DNA from: Paenibacillus sp. UNC499MF
Lineage (GTDB): Bacteria > Bacillota > Bacilli > Paenibacillales > NBRC-103111
NCBI RefSeq assembly: GCF_900107975.1
Contig: NZ_FNVF01000008.1
Location: forward strand, 124,001 to 188,000
DNA length: 64,000 bases
Direction of reading: 5' to 3'
The position numbers were made by a program, and so were the translations under genes. Positions 50,821 to 59,743 of this stretch are shown in pieces. A model generated the notes under the pieces. It was not told the DNA's origin. It saw only the letters and a program-made list of their open reading frames with translations, and ran no database searches. Within the stretch, counting starts at the first letter, position 1. Each line of letters opens with the position of its first letter.

Positions 50821-51762
50821 ATGGATTACGTCATCGGCCTTGACGGCGGCGGCACCAAAACCGAAGCCCTCGCAATCGACTTGAACGGCGCGGAGCTCGG
50901 TACCTGGACGGGCGGCCCGGGAAATCCCCATGCCGTTACTTTCGCAACCGCATCCGCAGAGCTCGGCCGGCTTCTCGCCACGGTCAGGGAAGCTTTGCCG
51001 GGACATAGATGCCTGGCCGTTTGCGCCGGCCTTGCCGGTGTGGACACCGCCGAAGAACGCGCCACGATGGAGCAATATCTGACCCGGACGCTTACGGGAA
51101 GTGCTTACGAAGGTGTTGCTCTTCTCATTAAAAACGATGCCGAAATCGCGCTGAAAGCCGCCCTCGGCTCCAGTACCGGCCTTATCGCCATTGCAGGCAC
51201 GGGCTCCATCATTTACGCCTTCGATTCTCAAGGAAAGAAGTACCGTGCCGGAGGCTGGGGGCATCTGCTCGGTGATCAAGGCAGCGGCTACGACATCGGG
51301 CTCTCCGTTCTTCAAACCGTCATGAAAAGCTATGACGGCGTCCTTCCCCCGACCGCGCTCACAGAAGCCGTCCTTCAAAAGCACGGCATCCGGGAAGCGC
51401 CGGAGCTGCGCGGAATCGTTTATCAGCCCGGCGTGCAGAAGGCGCAGATTGCCGAGCACGCGGAGCTCGCCGTCCGTGCGGCCGCGGCGGGAGATACGCT
51501 CGCCCGGCAAATCATCGTGCGCTCGGCCGAAGATCTCGCCGACCTTGTCGTTGCGCTCCGAAACCGCCATCCCGAGCTTCACGGCCTGCAAATCGGCGCG
51601 GCCGGATCGATTTTCGCACATTGTCCGCTCTTCTACGATACCTTCCGGGTGAACGTATCCCAGGAAGACGATTTATCGGACGTCATCTTGTCCGGCCGCC
51701 GATCATCCGCAGGCGCCGCCCACTACGCCGGGGAGCTTGCGGCTGCCCGCACGGCGAAGTAG
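50821..51762 (+). CDS. murK: BadF/BcrA-type MurNAc/GlcNAc kinase (MurK-like)
   Basis: The 313-residue ASKHA-fold kinase has the phosphate-binding loop VIGLDGGGTKTEALAID and a second glycine loop IAIAGTGSIIYAF. Adenosine-site elements are GAAGSIFAH and SSAGAAHYAG. Clostridium acetobutylicum MurK, of the same family, phosphorylates MurNAc and GlcNAc at C6. The next gene, murQ, consumes MurNAc 6-phosphate, which strongly suggests the same reaction here. The start is the ATG at 50821 with AAGGTG 6 nt upstream. A GlcNAc-specific kinase is the alternative. Confidence 0.88.
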   Translation: MDYVIGLDGGGTKTEALAIDLNGAELGTWTGGPGNPHAVTFATASAELGRLLATVREALPGHRCLAVCAGLAGVDTAEERATMEQYLTRTLTGSAYEGVALLIKNDAEIALKAALGSSTGLIAIAGTGSIIYAFDSQGKKYRAGGWGHLLGDQGSGYDIGLSVLQTVMKSYDGVLPPTALTEAVLQKHGIREAPELRGIVYQPGVQKAQIAEHAELAVRAAAAGDTLARQIIVRSAEDLADLVVALRNRHPELHGLQIGAAGSIFAHCPLFYDTFRVNVSQEDDLSDVILSGRRSSAGAAHYAGELAAARTAK

Positions 51763-51827
51763 ACAGCGGCGATGCAGAAAACGGCGATGCTGCCTTTCTA
51801 TCTCTTTTTAACTACCGGAGGTACCTT

Positions 51828-52742
51828 ATGAAAGAAAACATACACAGTCTTACGACCGAGCAGCAAAATCCCCGGACCCGCCAGCTCGACCAGAGATCGG
51901 CCCTGGACATTGTCACGCTGATCAACCAGGAGGATTTAACCGTTGCGGAAACGGTCCGGCAGGTGCTTCCGGCCGTCGCCGAAGCGGTTGATTGGATCAC
52001 GCAGCGGCTGTCCGCAGGCGGCAGGCTCTTTTATTTCGGGGCGGGAACAAGCGGAAGGCTGGGTATTCTCGACGCGTCCGAATGTCCGCCCACTTACGGA
52101 ACCGATCCCAAGCTGATTCAGGGAATCATTGCGGGGGGACCCGCTGCGATTCTGAAAGCCGTCGAGGGAGCCGAAGACAGCGAGCAGCTCGGACGCGACG
52201 ATGCGGATGCCTGCGGCATCAGCACCAAAGACGTCGTTGTCGGTATCGCGGCAAGCGGCAGGACGCCTTACGTGATCGGCGCCATGAAACGCGCCCGCGA
52301 ACACGGGGCGAAAGTCATCGCCCTATGCAACAACCACGGCACCCCGATGGCGGCTATTGCCGATCTGGCCATTGAGCCCGTAGTCGGTCCGGAAGTCGTG
52401 CTCGGATCGACCCGCATGAAAGCGGGCACCGCTCAAAAAATGGTGCTGAACATGCTCACGACGGCGTCCATGGTACGTCTGGGCAAAGTTTATGATAATC
52501 TGATGGTGGACGTTCAGCCTTCCAACTACAAGCTGGTCGAACGCGCGAAACGCCTCATTGCGATGGCGACAGGCGCGGACAGCGAAGAGATTTCCCGGGC
52601 TTACACGGAATCCCAGGGCCACGTCAAAACCGCCATCGTCATGCTTCTTGCCGGCATGTCCTATGATGAAGCGGCACGCAAGTTAAAGGAAACCGGCGGC
52701 CAAGTCCGCACGGCGGTTGAATCGTCCGAAAGCGCCTCATAA
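51828..52742 (+). CDS. murQ: N-acetylmuramic acid 6-phosphate etherase
   Basis: The 304-residue protein has the length and motifs of MurQ. The N-terminus is TEQQNPRTRQLDQRSALDIV. The SIS domain contains GRLFYFGAGTSGRLGILDAS, the catalytic-type Glu in ASECPPTYGT, and VVVGIAASGRTPYVIGAM. GSTRMKAGTAQKMVLNML and a C-terminal helical domain follow. It removes D-lactate from MurNAc 6-phosphate to give GlcNAc 6-phosphate in the cytoplasm. The start is the ATG at 51828 behind CGGAGG. It follows the kinase gene by 65 nt in one operon, completing MurNAc to GlcNAc 6-phosphate conversion without a PTS transporter. Confidence 0.97.
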   Translation: MKENIHSLTTEQQNPRTRQLDQRSALDIVTLINQEDLTVAETVRQVLPAVAEAVDWITQRLSAGGRLFYFGAGTSGRLGILDASECPPTYGTDPKLIQGIIAGGPAAILKAVEGAEDSEQLGRDDADACGISTKDVVVGIAASGRTPYVIGAMKRAREHGAKVIALCNNHGTPMAAIADLAIEPVVGPEVVLGSTRMKAGTAQKMVLNMLTTASMVRLGKVYDNLMVDVQPSNYKLVERAKRLIAMATGADSEEISRAYTESQGHVKTAIVMLLAGMSYDEAARKLKETGGQVRTAVESSESAS

Positions 52743-52774
52743 GCGTTTATTTCTCAGCGAAAGGTTGCATGCAC

Positions 52775-54061
52775 ATGAATGTCCGCTTAGTGAAACCTGA
52801 TGAAATGACCGGAGCCGCGGCGCTTGCCGACTCGATTTTCCGGGACGGCGAGCAGGTATCGATGGCCGCCGGCTTCCCTTATTTGTTCTCCGCCGTCACT
52901 TCTTATTCGTTCGGAGCGTATGGAGAAGACGGCCGCATGACGGCTTTTATGGGACTTCTCCCGTCCGCCGTCCGGATCGGGGCCGCGCGGCTTAACGTGT
53001 TCTCCGTCGGCGCGGTCTGCACGGCCCCCGAAGCACGGGGCCACGGGGTTGCCGGCAAGCTGCTCGATGCCGTCAAGGAACAAGTCGCCGCGGCAGACGG
53101 CGACCTCATCCTCGTGTCCGGCACGAGAAGCCTGTACACGCGCGCTGGCTGCCGCACGTTCGGGACAATCCGGCGTTATACCCTTACGCCGGAAATGGCC
53201 CCTGCGCTGCGCGAAGCGGCGTCCGGCGCGGCTGCGGCGGCACAAGCCGGTGCAGGCGCGGCCGACACGGCTGCTCCGCCAGCTTCGCAGGCTGGCGCTT
53301 CCGGCGGCGCGGCTGCGGCTGAGCCGTTCCTCTGCCGGGAATGGACGCGCAGCGACCTGCCCGCCCTGGCCAAGCTGGCCGCTTCCCGCGAAGTCGCCTT
53401 CGAGCAGAGCCAGTGGGACTTGGCCATGCTCATTGACGCGCAGGCTTACGCGAGATGCGTGAAGCTCGGCCACCGCGTCTACGTCGCGGAACGCCGCGGT
53501 GTTCCGGCCGCGTTCCTGGTCGCCGCGCTTCCGGGAAGCCTCCGGCCGAAGATGACGCCGTTCGCCATCGAATGGGCGGGCGAAACTCCGGCCGTAGCCG
53601 CTCTGCTCGCGCATGCGCTGGAAACCGCGGCGCCGGAGAAGCTCGACGTGCTGGCTTCCCGGCACGATGCCCGACTGGCCGCGCTGCTGCAAGAGCATGC
53701 TCCGTTCGCGGACGAGCAGATTCTGGGCACCGTGTACGTGCCCGATGCGGCCCGTCTTTTCCGGCGCCTCAAGCCGTACCTGGCTGGGCTGCAGCCGGAA
53801 AAAGCGGCGGGGCTGGAAGGGAGCCCCGGCGCGGCCGATCGCGGCATCCGGTTATCCTATCCGGGCCTGGATGACCTGGAACTGGATGCTGACGCGTGGA
53901 TCGCGCTTCTGTTCGACGGAGCGTTCGTAATGCCGGAAGAGGCAGCGGATTCGGCTGCAGCGCCGGTTCTTCCCGAAGGGACACCGGCACAGTGGCGCGA
54001 AACGCTTACGGGTTTGTTCCCGGTTCCGTTTCCGTCGACCTCCGGCCTCAATTACATCTGA
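52775..54061 (+). CDS. GNAT acetyltransferase with Ala-rich central linker (Eis-like layout)
   Basis: The 428-residue protein has an N-terminal GNAT domain with the acetyl-CoA motif VCTAPEARGHGVAGKLLDAV and LYTRAGCRTFG. A linker of about 35 residues made almost only of Ala, Gly, Gln and Pro follows. The second half is a GNAT-like fold (SDLPALAKLAASREVAFEQS...VYVAERRGVPAAFLVAALPG), ending in a short SCP2-like region. Large two-domain GNATs of this type acetylate small amines. The gene follows murQ by 32 nt and is probably the third gene of the operon; an ATG two codons earlier is equally possible. The link to cell-wall amino sugars is inference from position. Confidence 0.8.
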   Translation: MNVRLVKPDEMTGAAALADSIFRDGEQVSMAAGFPYLFSAVTSYSFGAYGEDGRMTAFMGLLPSAVRIGAARLNVFSVGAVCTAPEARGHGVAGKLLDAVKEQVAAADGDLILVSGTRSLYTRAGCRTFGTIRRYTLTPEMAPALREAASGAAAAAQAGAGAADTAAPPASQAGASGGAAAAEPFLCREWTRSDLPALAKLAASREVAFEQSQWDLAMLIDAQAYARCVKLGHRVYVAERRGVPAAFLVAALPGSLRPKMTPFAIEWAGETPAVAALLAHALETAAPEKLDVLASRHDARLAALLQEHAPFADEQILGTVYVPDAARLFRRLKPYLAGLQPEKAAGLEGSPGAADRGIRLSYPGLDDLELDADAWIALLFDGAFVMPEEAADSAAAPVLPEGTPAQWRETLTGLFPVPFPSTSGLNYI

Positions 54062-54133
54062 CGCGCGCATACCGTTTTCCCGTCGATACCGGCGTTCAGC
54101 CGGACCGGCGGGATATACGGCAATGTGCAGCCA

Positions 54134-54173
54134 ATAAAAAAAACGCCGCCCGTAAAGGGCCGGCGTTTTTTTT
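54134..54173. terminator. Bidirectional terminator of the murK-murQ operon
   Basis: AACGCCGCCC pairs with GGGCCGGCGTT (one bulge), flanked by A8 and T9. Confidence 0.85.
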
Positions 54174-54595
54174 CGTTTCAGTCCATCCTGCTGTAATACC
54201 GGTTCGACCGGCGGGTATGTTGAAACCTCCCGTCCAAGTCTCCGGTTCAATGCATGAGCCTCTAAAATTAGGGCAACCGGATCATATCCCGGGTATGCTT
54301 ACGGATCGCTTTCCGCTTGCGAGGCAGGTTCACACAGGCATCCCATACAGTGCTAGAGAACAGGGAAAGCTGTCCTCCCTTAAATTCCCCGTCCGGCTTA
54401 GTCCCCACAATAGGCCGCTCCCTTTACTATAGTTTGGGGGGCCGGTGCCTTCATCCGGCAGAAAAACTCGCGGCAACTTTACGAATTGCAAATGAAATTA
54501 TCCATTAACTTAAGTTAACTTGGAGCTTGTTTTTTTATATAATGATACAAAACAGATGGAAACGACCGCGGCTCTCTGCCGCTTGTGGAGGACTT
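54174..54595. other. Spacer before the LuxR gene
   Basis: No certain gene. A 51-residue open stretch on the minus strand (54268-54423) looks protein-like but has no start or known homologue. Near the right end are the palindrome TTAACTTAAGTTAA and a TATAAT at 54536-54541 with a weak TTAACT 17 nt upstream, a probable promoter of the LuxR gene. Confidence 0.45.
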
Positions 54596-57211
54596 ATGAC
54601 TGATACGGCTCCCGATGCCCCCGTCATTTTAAAAACCAAAATAACGACACCCTTTCCAAAGGCGAATCTGGTTGCCCGCGGGCGGCTGACCGATTCTTTG
54701 TCCAAGGGAATAAACGGGCGGCTTACGCTTGTGTGCGCTCCCGCGGGATTCGGCAAAACCACGCTGCTTACCCAGTGGGCACACAACAGCGGGCCTACCT
54801 GCGCCTGCGCCTGGTTGTCCCTGGATGCCAGAGACAACGATTTTATCCGCTTCTGGCGCACGCTCGTCCGCTCACTGGCCGATAAGGCCGGAGAGCCGGC
54901 CGGGCAGCGGCTTACGGCGCTTACCCTGTCGCTGCAGGATATTTCCGTCTCCACTTTCCTGGACGCGCTTTTAAACGAGCTTTACGAGCTTCCCGGAAAA
55001 ATGGTGCTTGTTCTCGATGACTATCACCTGATCGGAGACACGCGGATTCACGACAGTCTGGCTTATTTTATCGAGTACCTGCCGTCTGCGCTTCACGTGC
55101 TTATCGCAAGCCGCAGCGAGCTGCCTTTTTCGACTGTGAAATGGATCGCGAAGCGGGAGCATAACGAGCTGCACACGGCCACCCTACAGTTTACGGCCGA
55201 TGAAACCGCGGCTTTTTACCGGGATGTTCACAATCAGCCTCTAACGGATGAACAGATCCGGCGTCTCGCCGTACGGACGGAAGGCTGGGTAACCGGTTTA
55301 CAGCTGGCGCTGCTGTCTCTTCAATCCGGAACGGACACCGCACGTTTTCTCGATGAATTCCACGGGGACCACCGGGTTGTTTCGGATTATTTATTTGAGG
55401 AGGTTGCCTCGCAGCTTCCGCCGGACCTCTATTCTTTCGTGCTGAAAACGTCCGTTCTGCAAGAGATGGACGCCGATTTATGCGATGCGGTCACGGAAAG
55501 GGCAGATGCCCGGAACCTGCTTGAGCTGGCTAAAAAATCAAATCTTTTCCTGCTGCCCCTGGACGAGCGCGATGCCTGGTTCCGGTACCATCATTTGTTT
55601 GCCGGGTTTCTCCAGGAGCTGCTTAAACGCAAGCATCCGGAGGAATGGCTGCGGCTTAACCGCCTGGCAAGTGCGGCCTGCATTTCGCGCGGCTTTATGA
55701 ATGAAGCGGTGGAATACGCCATAGCCGGCGAAGATTATTCTCTGCTGGCAAGCTGCCTAAAGGCCCATATCCCGGCCGTTTTGGAAAGCGGAGAACTCGG
55801 CAACCTCCTGCGCTGGTTCCGCAGCTTTCCCCCGGCGTATGCCATACCGCCCGCGTTGTCTCTGCACTATGCCTTCGTTCTTCTCATGACGGGCCAGGCC
55901 GAGCAGGCCGAGCTGCTGCTGGACCGTGTGGAAGCGTCCCTGGATGCCGCCATGGAGCAGGAGGAGCGGAAAGAGCTGCAAAGCGGACTGCTCTTCGTGC
56001 GTTCGAATCTGATGTTTATTACAGGCATTTTCGATAAATGGTTTGCTCATATAGGCACTCTGCTGCATGACATTTTACCCGCCGATCCGGCCTTTTACAC
56101 GTTTAACTACAACCGGTCCGAGCCGCTCGTCAGACGGACTCCGCTCGGCCTCAAAGGCGTACTGTCGCCCGATACGGAAAGGATCGGAGCCATGTTCACA
56201 GACCTGCTGGAAGCCAGGGGCTGGCAGGGTTCCTACATCTATTTGTACGTCATGCAGTCGCTCAGCGAGGGCTACTATGAATGGAACCGGCTGGAGGACA
56301 GCCGGAGGCTGGCGGTGCTGGTCTCACGTTCAGCCCCGGCCAGGGAGCTGCCCGGCTTGTATGTGCCGATGCACCTGACGCAGGCCATGCTGTATGCGGC
56401 GGAAGGGCGCTTCGAACTGGCCCATTCCGCTGTGGACGAAGCTTTCGAGGCAGCCTCCGGGCTGGAAGACAGCCGCTGGCGGCAGCTTTTGCAGGCGGCC
56501 AGAATCCGCCTGTATCTTAAAGAAGACCGCTCCGCAGACGTGAAAAAGGCGCTGCCGCAGCTCGGTGTGTCCGGTAAGGATAAGCCCGGCTTCCGGCAGG
56601 AGTTCGAGTACGTGACGCTGGCGCGCGCGCTCGGCAGCCAGCGCAAGGAGAAAGAAGCGCTGCGCCTGCTGGAGCTGCTTAAACCCCAGTGCGAGCGGGA
56701 GCAGCTTCTGTCTGGCATCATCGAAATCGGCATTTTGCAGGCGCTTCTGGAAAATCAGCGGGGTCAGCGTACAACGGCGCTGCGCCATCTGCACGAAGCG
56801 TTGGAGCTGGGTTCGCAGAACGGCTACATCCGGAGTTTCCTCGATGAAGGTTCCGCCATGGAAACCCTTCTGCGGGCTTATGCCAGACAGTACCGCTTGA
56901 CCCCGGAGACGGCCGGGCAGGGGGACGGGCTGCAGGATTATGTTCTGATGCTGCTCAGCCTGTTCATGCCCGCATCTGCCCGGCGCAAAGCCGCGGACCC
57001 GGCGCTCGCGGAAGAACTCAGCCGCAGCGAGATCAGCCTGCTCCGCCTTATCCGTCAGGGCGCTACCAACAAACAGATGGCGGAGCATCTGACACTTTCC
57101 GAGGGCACGGTCAAGGTTTACCTCTCGCGTTTGTATGAGAAGCTGGGCGTCTCCTCCCGTACCCAGGCGCTCGTCACCGCGCAGGAGCTTAAGCTCCTGG
57201 ATGCGGAATAG
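54596..57211 (+). CDS. LuxR-family MalT-type ATP-dependent transcription regulator (LAL/STAND)
   Basis: The 871-residue regulator starts MTDTAPDAPVILKTKITTPF. It has a Walker A loop (APAGFGKTTLLTQWA, near 50) and a Walker B (GKMVLVLDDYHLIGD) in a STAND ATPase domain. A winged-helix and TPR-like helical region follows (about 380-790). A C-terminal LuxR HTH ends it (RSEISLLRLIRQGATNKQMAEHLTLSEGTVKVYLSRLYEKLGV). MalT-type regulators bind DNA when ATP and an inducer sugar are present. The start is the ATG at 54596, 4 nt after GGAGG. No obvious target gene is adjacent except the small secreted protein downstream. Confidence 0.93.
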   Translation: MTDTAPDAPVILKTKITTPFPKANLVARGRLTDSLSKGINGRLTLVCAPAGFGKTTLLTQWAHNSGPTCACAWLSLDARDNDFIRFWRTLVRSLADKAGEPAGQRLTALTLSLQDISVSTFLDALLNELYELPGKMVLVLDDYHLIGDTRIHDSLAYFIEYLPSALHVLIASRSELPFSTVKWIAKREHNELHTATLQFTADETAAFYRDVHNQPLTDEQIRRLAVRTEGWVTGLQLALLSLQSGTDTARFLDEFHGDHRVVSDYLFEEVASQLPPDLYSFVLKTSVLQEMDADLCDAVTERADARNLLELAKKSNLFLLPLDERDAWFRYHHLFAGFLQELLKRKHPEEWLRLNRLASAACISRGFMNEAVEYAIAGEDYSLLASCLKAHIPAVLESGELGNLLRWFRSFPPAYAIPPALSLHYAFVLLMTGQAEQAELLLDRVEASLDAAMEQEERKELQSGLLFVRSNLMFITGIFDKWFAHIGTLLHDILPADPAFYTFNYNRSEPLVRRTPLGLKGVLSPDTERIGAMFTDLLEARGWQGSYIYLYVMQSLSEGYYEWNRLEDSRRLAVLVSRSAPARELPGLYVPMHLTQAMLYAAEGRFELAHSAVDEAFEAASGLEDSRWRQLLQAARIRLYLKEDRSADVKKALPQLGVSGKDKPGFRQEFEYVTLARALGSQRKEKEALRLLELLKPQCEREQLLSGIIEIGILQALLENQRGQRTTALRHLHEALELGSQNGYIRSFLDEGSAMETLLRAYARQYRLTPETAGQGDGLQDYVLMLLSLFMPASARRKAADPALAEELSRSEISLLRLIRQGATNKQMAEHLTLSEGTVKVYLSRLYEKLGVSSRTQALVTAQELKLLDAE

Positions 57212-57622
57212 CCTGCCGTCCGGCCGAAGTATCGGCATCTTTTATATTTCCCGGCCTGCTGTATGCCAAGGCCGTTGTTTCGTCTATCCCCTCCAGGTTG
57301 CAGCCGGAGGGTTTTTTTGCATCTACAGATTTCAGAGCAGATTCAGGCTGATTTAATCCCCTTTTAAGAACTGCCGGTTACAATGGGTTCAGGACAGCGG
57401 TTCAAACGTTTGCCTCAACCCGTTTTAGAAGAGAATTTGCCGGGTAATAATTCCCTCCGCGCAACGGAAACCCGTCTGCTTCGTATAAGACTTAGAGGAA
57501 GTCCTTTTCAACCTACATACGAATTCACTCCATTCGCTTATCTGCCTACTTACGCTTATAGATACGTTTGCCCGTTTGCCCGCTCGACCTACCTATTCGT
57601 TTACAGAAAAGAGGAAATACGC
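57212..57622. other. Spacer after the LuxR gene
   Basis: This holds the LuxR terminator and a TACAAT/palindrome pair: TACAAT at about 57379 followed by CAAACGTTTG at 57403-57412, which may be an operator for the secreted-protein gene. Otherwise I see nothing. Confidence 0.4.
57288..57319 (+). terminator. Terminator of the LuxR gene
   Basis: CCCTCC pairs with GGAGGG and is followed by TTTTTTT. Confidence 0.8.
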
Positions 57623-58051
57623 ATGAGACCCAAACATATTTTAATCGCAGGCACGGTCGCCTTTGCCATCACGATCGGCGCCGGGTTCTGGAATGAAGAA
57701 AGCACCGCCGAAGTCCATATCATGATCCCGGATAATCCAGCCGCATTCGATAAAGTGAAAACCGCCGCCACCCAAACCGCAATCGCACCCGTCCGGGACG
57801 AACTGCATCAGGCGCTGGGCGTCACTTCCGACGAAGAAATCTACGACGCTCTGTATAACGGGCAGTCTCTTGCCGAGGTAGCGGCCAGTCGTTCGCGCGA
57901 TGTGCAGGATGTCATCGACTTGCAGACGGCGCAGTTGTCCGCCCAGCTGGATGAGCGCTTCGCCGGCGGAAGCTTGTCCCCGGAAGCTTACGAAGCTCAC
58001 AAAGCCGAACTGACCGAGGTTATTACCCGGAGCGTCACGAACGTAACCTGA
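57623..58051 (+). CDS. Small secreted helical protein of unknown function
   Basis: The 142-residue protein has a signal-like N-terminus (MRPKHILIAGTVAFAITIGAGF) and an all-helical mature part. Its last third (SLAEVAASRSRDVQDVIDLQTAQLSAQLDERFAGGSLSPEAYEAHKAELTEVITRSV, read in pieces) resembles the DUF2680-like repeats of secreted Bacillus proteins, with a 'G-x-L-x-x-E-x-Y' turn between helices. AGAGGA precedes the ATG at 57623. Function unknown. It may be a target of the upstream LuxR-type regulator. Confidence 0.7.
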   Translation: MRPKHILIAGTVAFAITIGAGFWNEESTAEVHIMIPDNPAAFDKVKTAATQTAIAPVRDELHQALGVTSDEEIYDALYNGQSLAEVAASRSRDVQDVIDLQTAQLSAQLDERFAGGSLSPEAYEAHKAELTEVITRSVTNVT

Positions 58052-58103
58052 CCGGCCAACGCTGGATCGCCATTTACCCAGCCTGTATCGCGCTGGTAAA
58101 AGC

Positions 58104-58143
58104 CAAAAAAGCGCCCCCGTTAAAATGGGGGCGCTTTTTTTGA
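58104..58143. terminator. Bidirectional terminator
   Basis: AAAAAAGCGCCCCC pairs with GGGGGCGCTTTTTT around a GTTAAAAT loop. Confidence 0.9.
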
Positions 58144-58345
58144 TGAGCTCTGCCAAGTGCCGCCGCAGCAAGTCACCTTCGCGCGGTATGCACCTTCCAG
58201 CGCACGGTGGAGCATGCATCGCACGGTGCGGCATGCAGCGGCCGGTCCGGCCACCGATATGGCCCGCATTCGCAGGCCACCGCCGGGCTGGCCGTATACC
58301 GGCCGGCAAACCTGCCTGCCGCGGCAAGCCGGGCACGAACGAAGC
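58144..58345. other. GC-rich spacer with short tandem repeat
   Basis: No supported gene. It contains a 19-bp imperfect tandem duplication at 58201-58238 (CGCACGGTG-n2-GCATGCA twice) and is GC-rich, like the spacers at 480-720 and 10557-10804. Confidence 0.5.
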
Positions 58346-59626
58346 CTACGTCTGCTGGAAGTGAGTAGCCGCCACTTGGCAGTCCTTGCAGACGAACGCA
58401 TACGTAATTCCTTCGCCGTAATCATCCGCATCCTCCCAGGAGAATTGGGCCAGGAAGGTCATTTTCGCCGAGCATCCCGGACAATCCGGGTACGCCGCAT
58501 CCTGAATCCACGTGGGATGGCCTCCCACTTGGGAAGCCACGGCCGGCTCCTGAGTCCAGACGGCGGCATAGTACGTTCCCCGCTCCTTACCGGAGAACCG
58601 CAGAGCGGGCCGCTCTCCGGCATCCGGCGGGCCGCCCTCTTCCTGCACCGGAGAAACGGCGGGGACGGGATTGTACCGGCTCCAGCCGCTTCCCCCTTTT
58701 CCGTCTATATCGGTAAAAAGAAAGTCATAGCAGGTACAGCTCAAGCAGGTCGCGATTTTCAGCCTCTCGCCTTCCATGTCCAGAAACCGCAGCGAGGGAT
58801 GCTTAAGGTCCAGATCGAACAGAACGGTCAGTTTGTTCCCGCAGCCTCTGCAAATCTCTCCGGTTTCACCGAAAAGGGCGGCAGGCTCGACGCCGGAAGG
58901 CGTCCCTTTCTCGAAAGTCCGGCACTCCTTGTAAAACAAGTCGCTTCGCGAACCTTCCCCGTTCAGCACCCATCCTGCCTCAAGCGAGTACCGGTGAGGA
59001 GGTACATACAGCTCCCCGGCCCAGACCGGCGGCGTCTCCCGCCATTGATTAAAGCGGACCGCCACCGCCTCATCTCCGACCCAGGCCAGCGCAAGCAGAA
59101 GGAAGTTGCGGTTCTCCGCGTCCTTTTCCACTTGATCCAGCAGAAAGTCCCGGATGGCGGAAGGAGCCTGCCTGAAGAGAATGCCGGGGTAATAGCGCCC
59201 CTTGCCGATAAGAGCAGGCAGGCAATCGTGCACATGTATACCTCTGAAGCATACCAGCGATAACAATATATCTTCCGTAATATCGAGCTCATCTTCCGAA
59301 ATCAACTCGGCCGCGTAAGCTTGCATCCTCTCCGCATCCGCCCCGGACAAGGAGGCATACAGCTCTTCGGCCGTTTTCTCGTATGCCGTATAACGGATAA
59401 GAGGATCCGGGACTCTCCGCTCGCACATGATTTTCAAAATCTCCACGGGGTCCGTTATCCCCTCATAGAGATTCACGTCCCTCCGGTTCCGGCGTATAAA
59501 TTCCTCCCGTTCCAGCCGCTCCCGGTTCTGTACGCAGGGCATACAGTAACCGCCTGTCTTCTCGGCCGTCCGGGGAAGGATCGTCACCCGGCAGTCCGCG
59601 CTTCTGCACGGAATACGTTCCGTCAT
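58346..59626 (-). CDS. Zinc-ribbon protein with C-terminal DUF1963/YwqG-like region
   Basis: The 426-residue cytoplasmic protein has an N-terminal CxxxxC...CxxC zinc-ribbon-like segment (IPCRSADCR...GGYCMPCVQN). A helical region follows (DPVEILKIMCERRVPDPLIRYT). The second half holds two more CxxC pairs (ICRGCGNKL and CLSCTCYDF) and ends with GGHPTWIQDAAYPDCPGCSAKM, the closing segment of DUF1963/YwqG-type proteins. The ribosome binding site is GAAGGGCG. It is monocistronic, upstream of nothing obvious. Function unknown; it may be part of a contact-dependent or immunity-type system, but nothing here proves that. Confidence 0.7.
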   Translation of the reverse strand: MTERIPCRSADCRVTILPRTAEKTGGYCMPCVQNRERLEREEFIRRNRRDVNLYEGITDPVEILKIMCERRVPDPLIRYTAYEKTAEELYASLSGADAERMQAYAAELISEDELDITEDILLSLVCFRGIHVHDCLPALIGKGRYYPGILFRQAPSAIRDFLLDQVEKDAENRNFLLLALAWVGDEAVAVRFNQWRETPPVWAGELYVPPHRYSLEAGWVLNGEGSRSDLFYKECRTFEKGTPSGVEPAALFGETGEICRGCGNKLTVLFDLDLKHPSLRFLDMEGERLKIATCLSCTCYDFLFTDIDGKGGSGWSRYNPVPAVSPVQEEGGPPDAGERPALRFSGKERGTYYAAVWTQEPAVASQVGGHPTWIQDAAYPDCPGCSAKMTFLAQFSWEDADDYGEGITYAFVCKDCQVAATHFQQT

Positions 59627-59743
59627 CGCCCTTCATCCTTTCGTGTCAGGCGGGTCCGAGCGAAACGCCCGCCCGGATTTTTCTCTTGAAGTCCTTCACG
59701 AAAACAAGAAGCCCGCCTTCCGGGTATTCTTTTTCTTCCGTTT

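Noticed and set aside
54536-54541. Upstream start codons for the LuxR gene near 54527-54542
   Set aside because: They overlap a probable -10 box; the ATG at 54596 has a GGAGG site and matches the family start.
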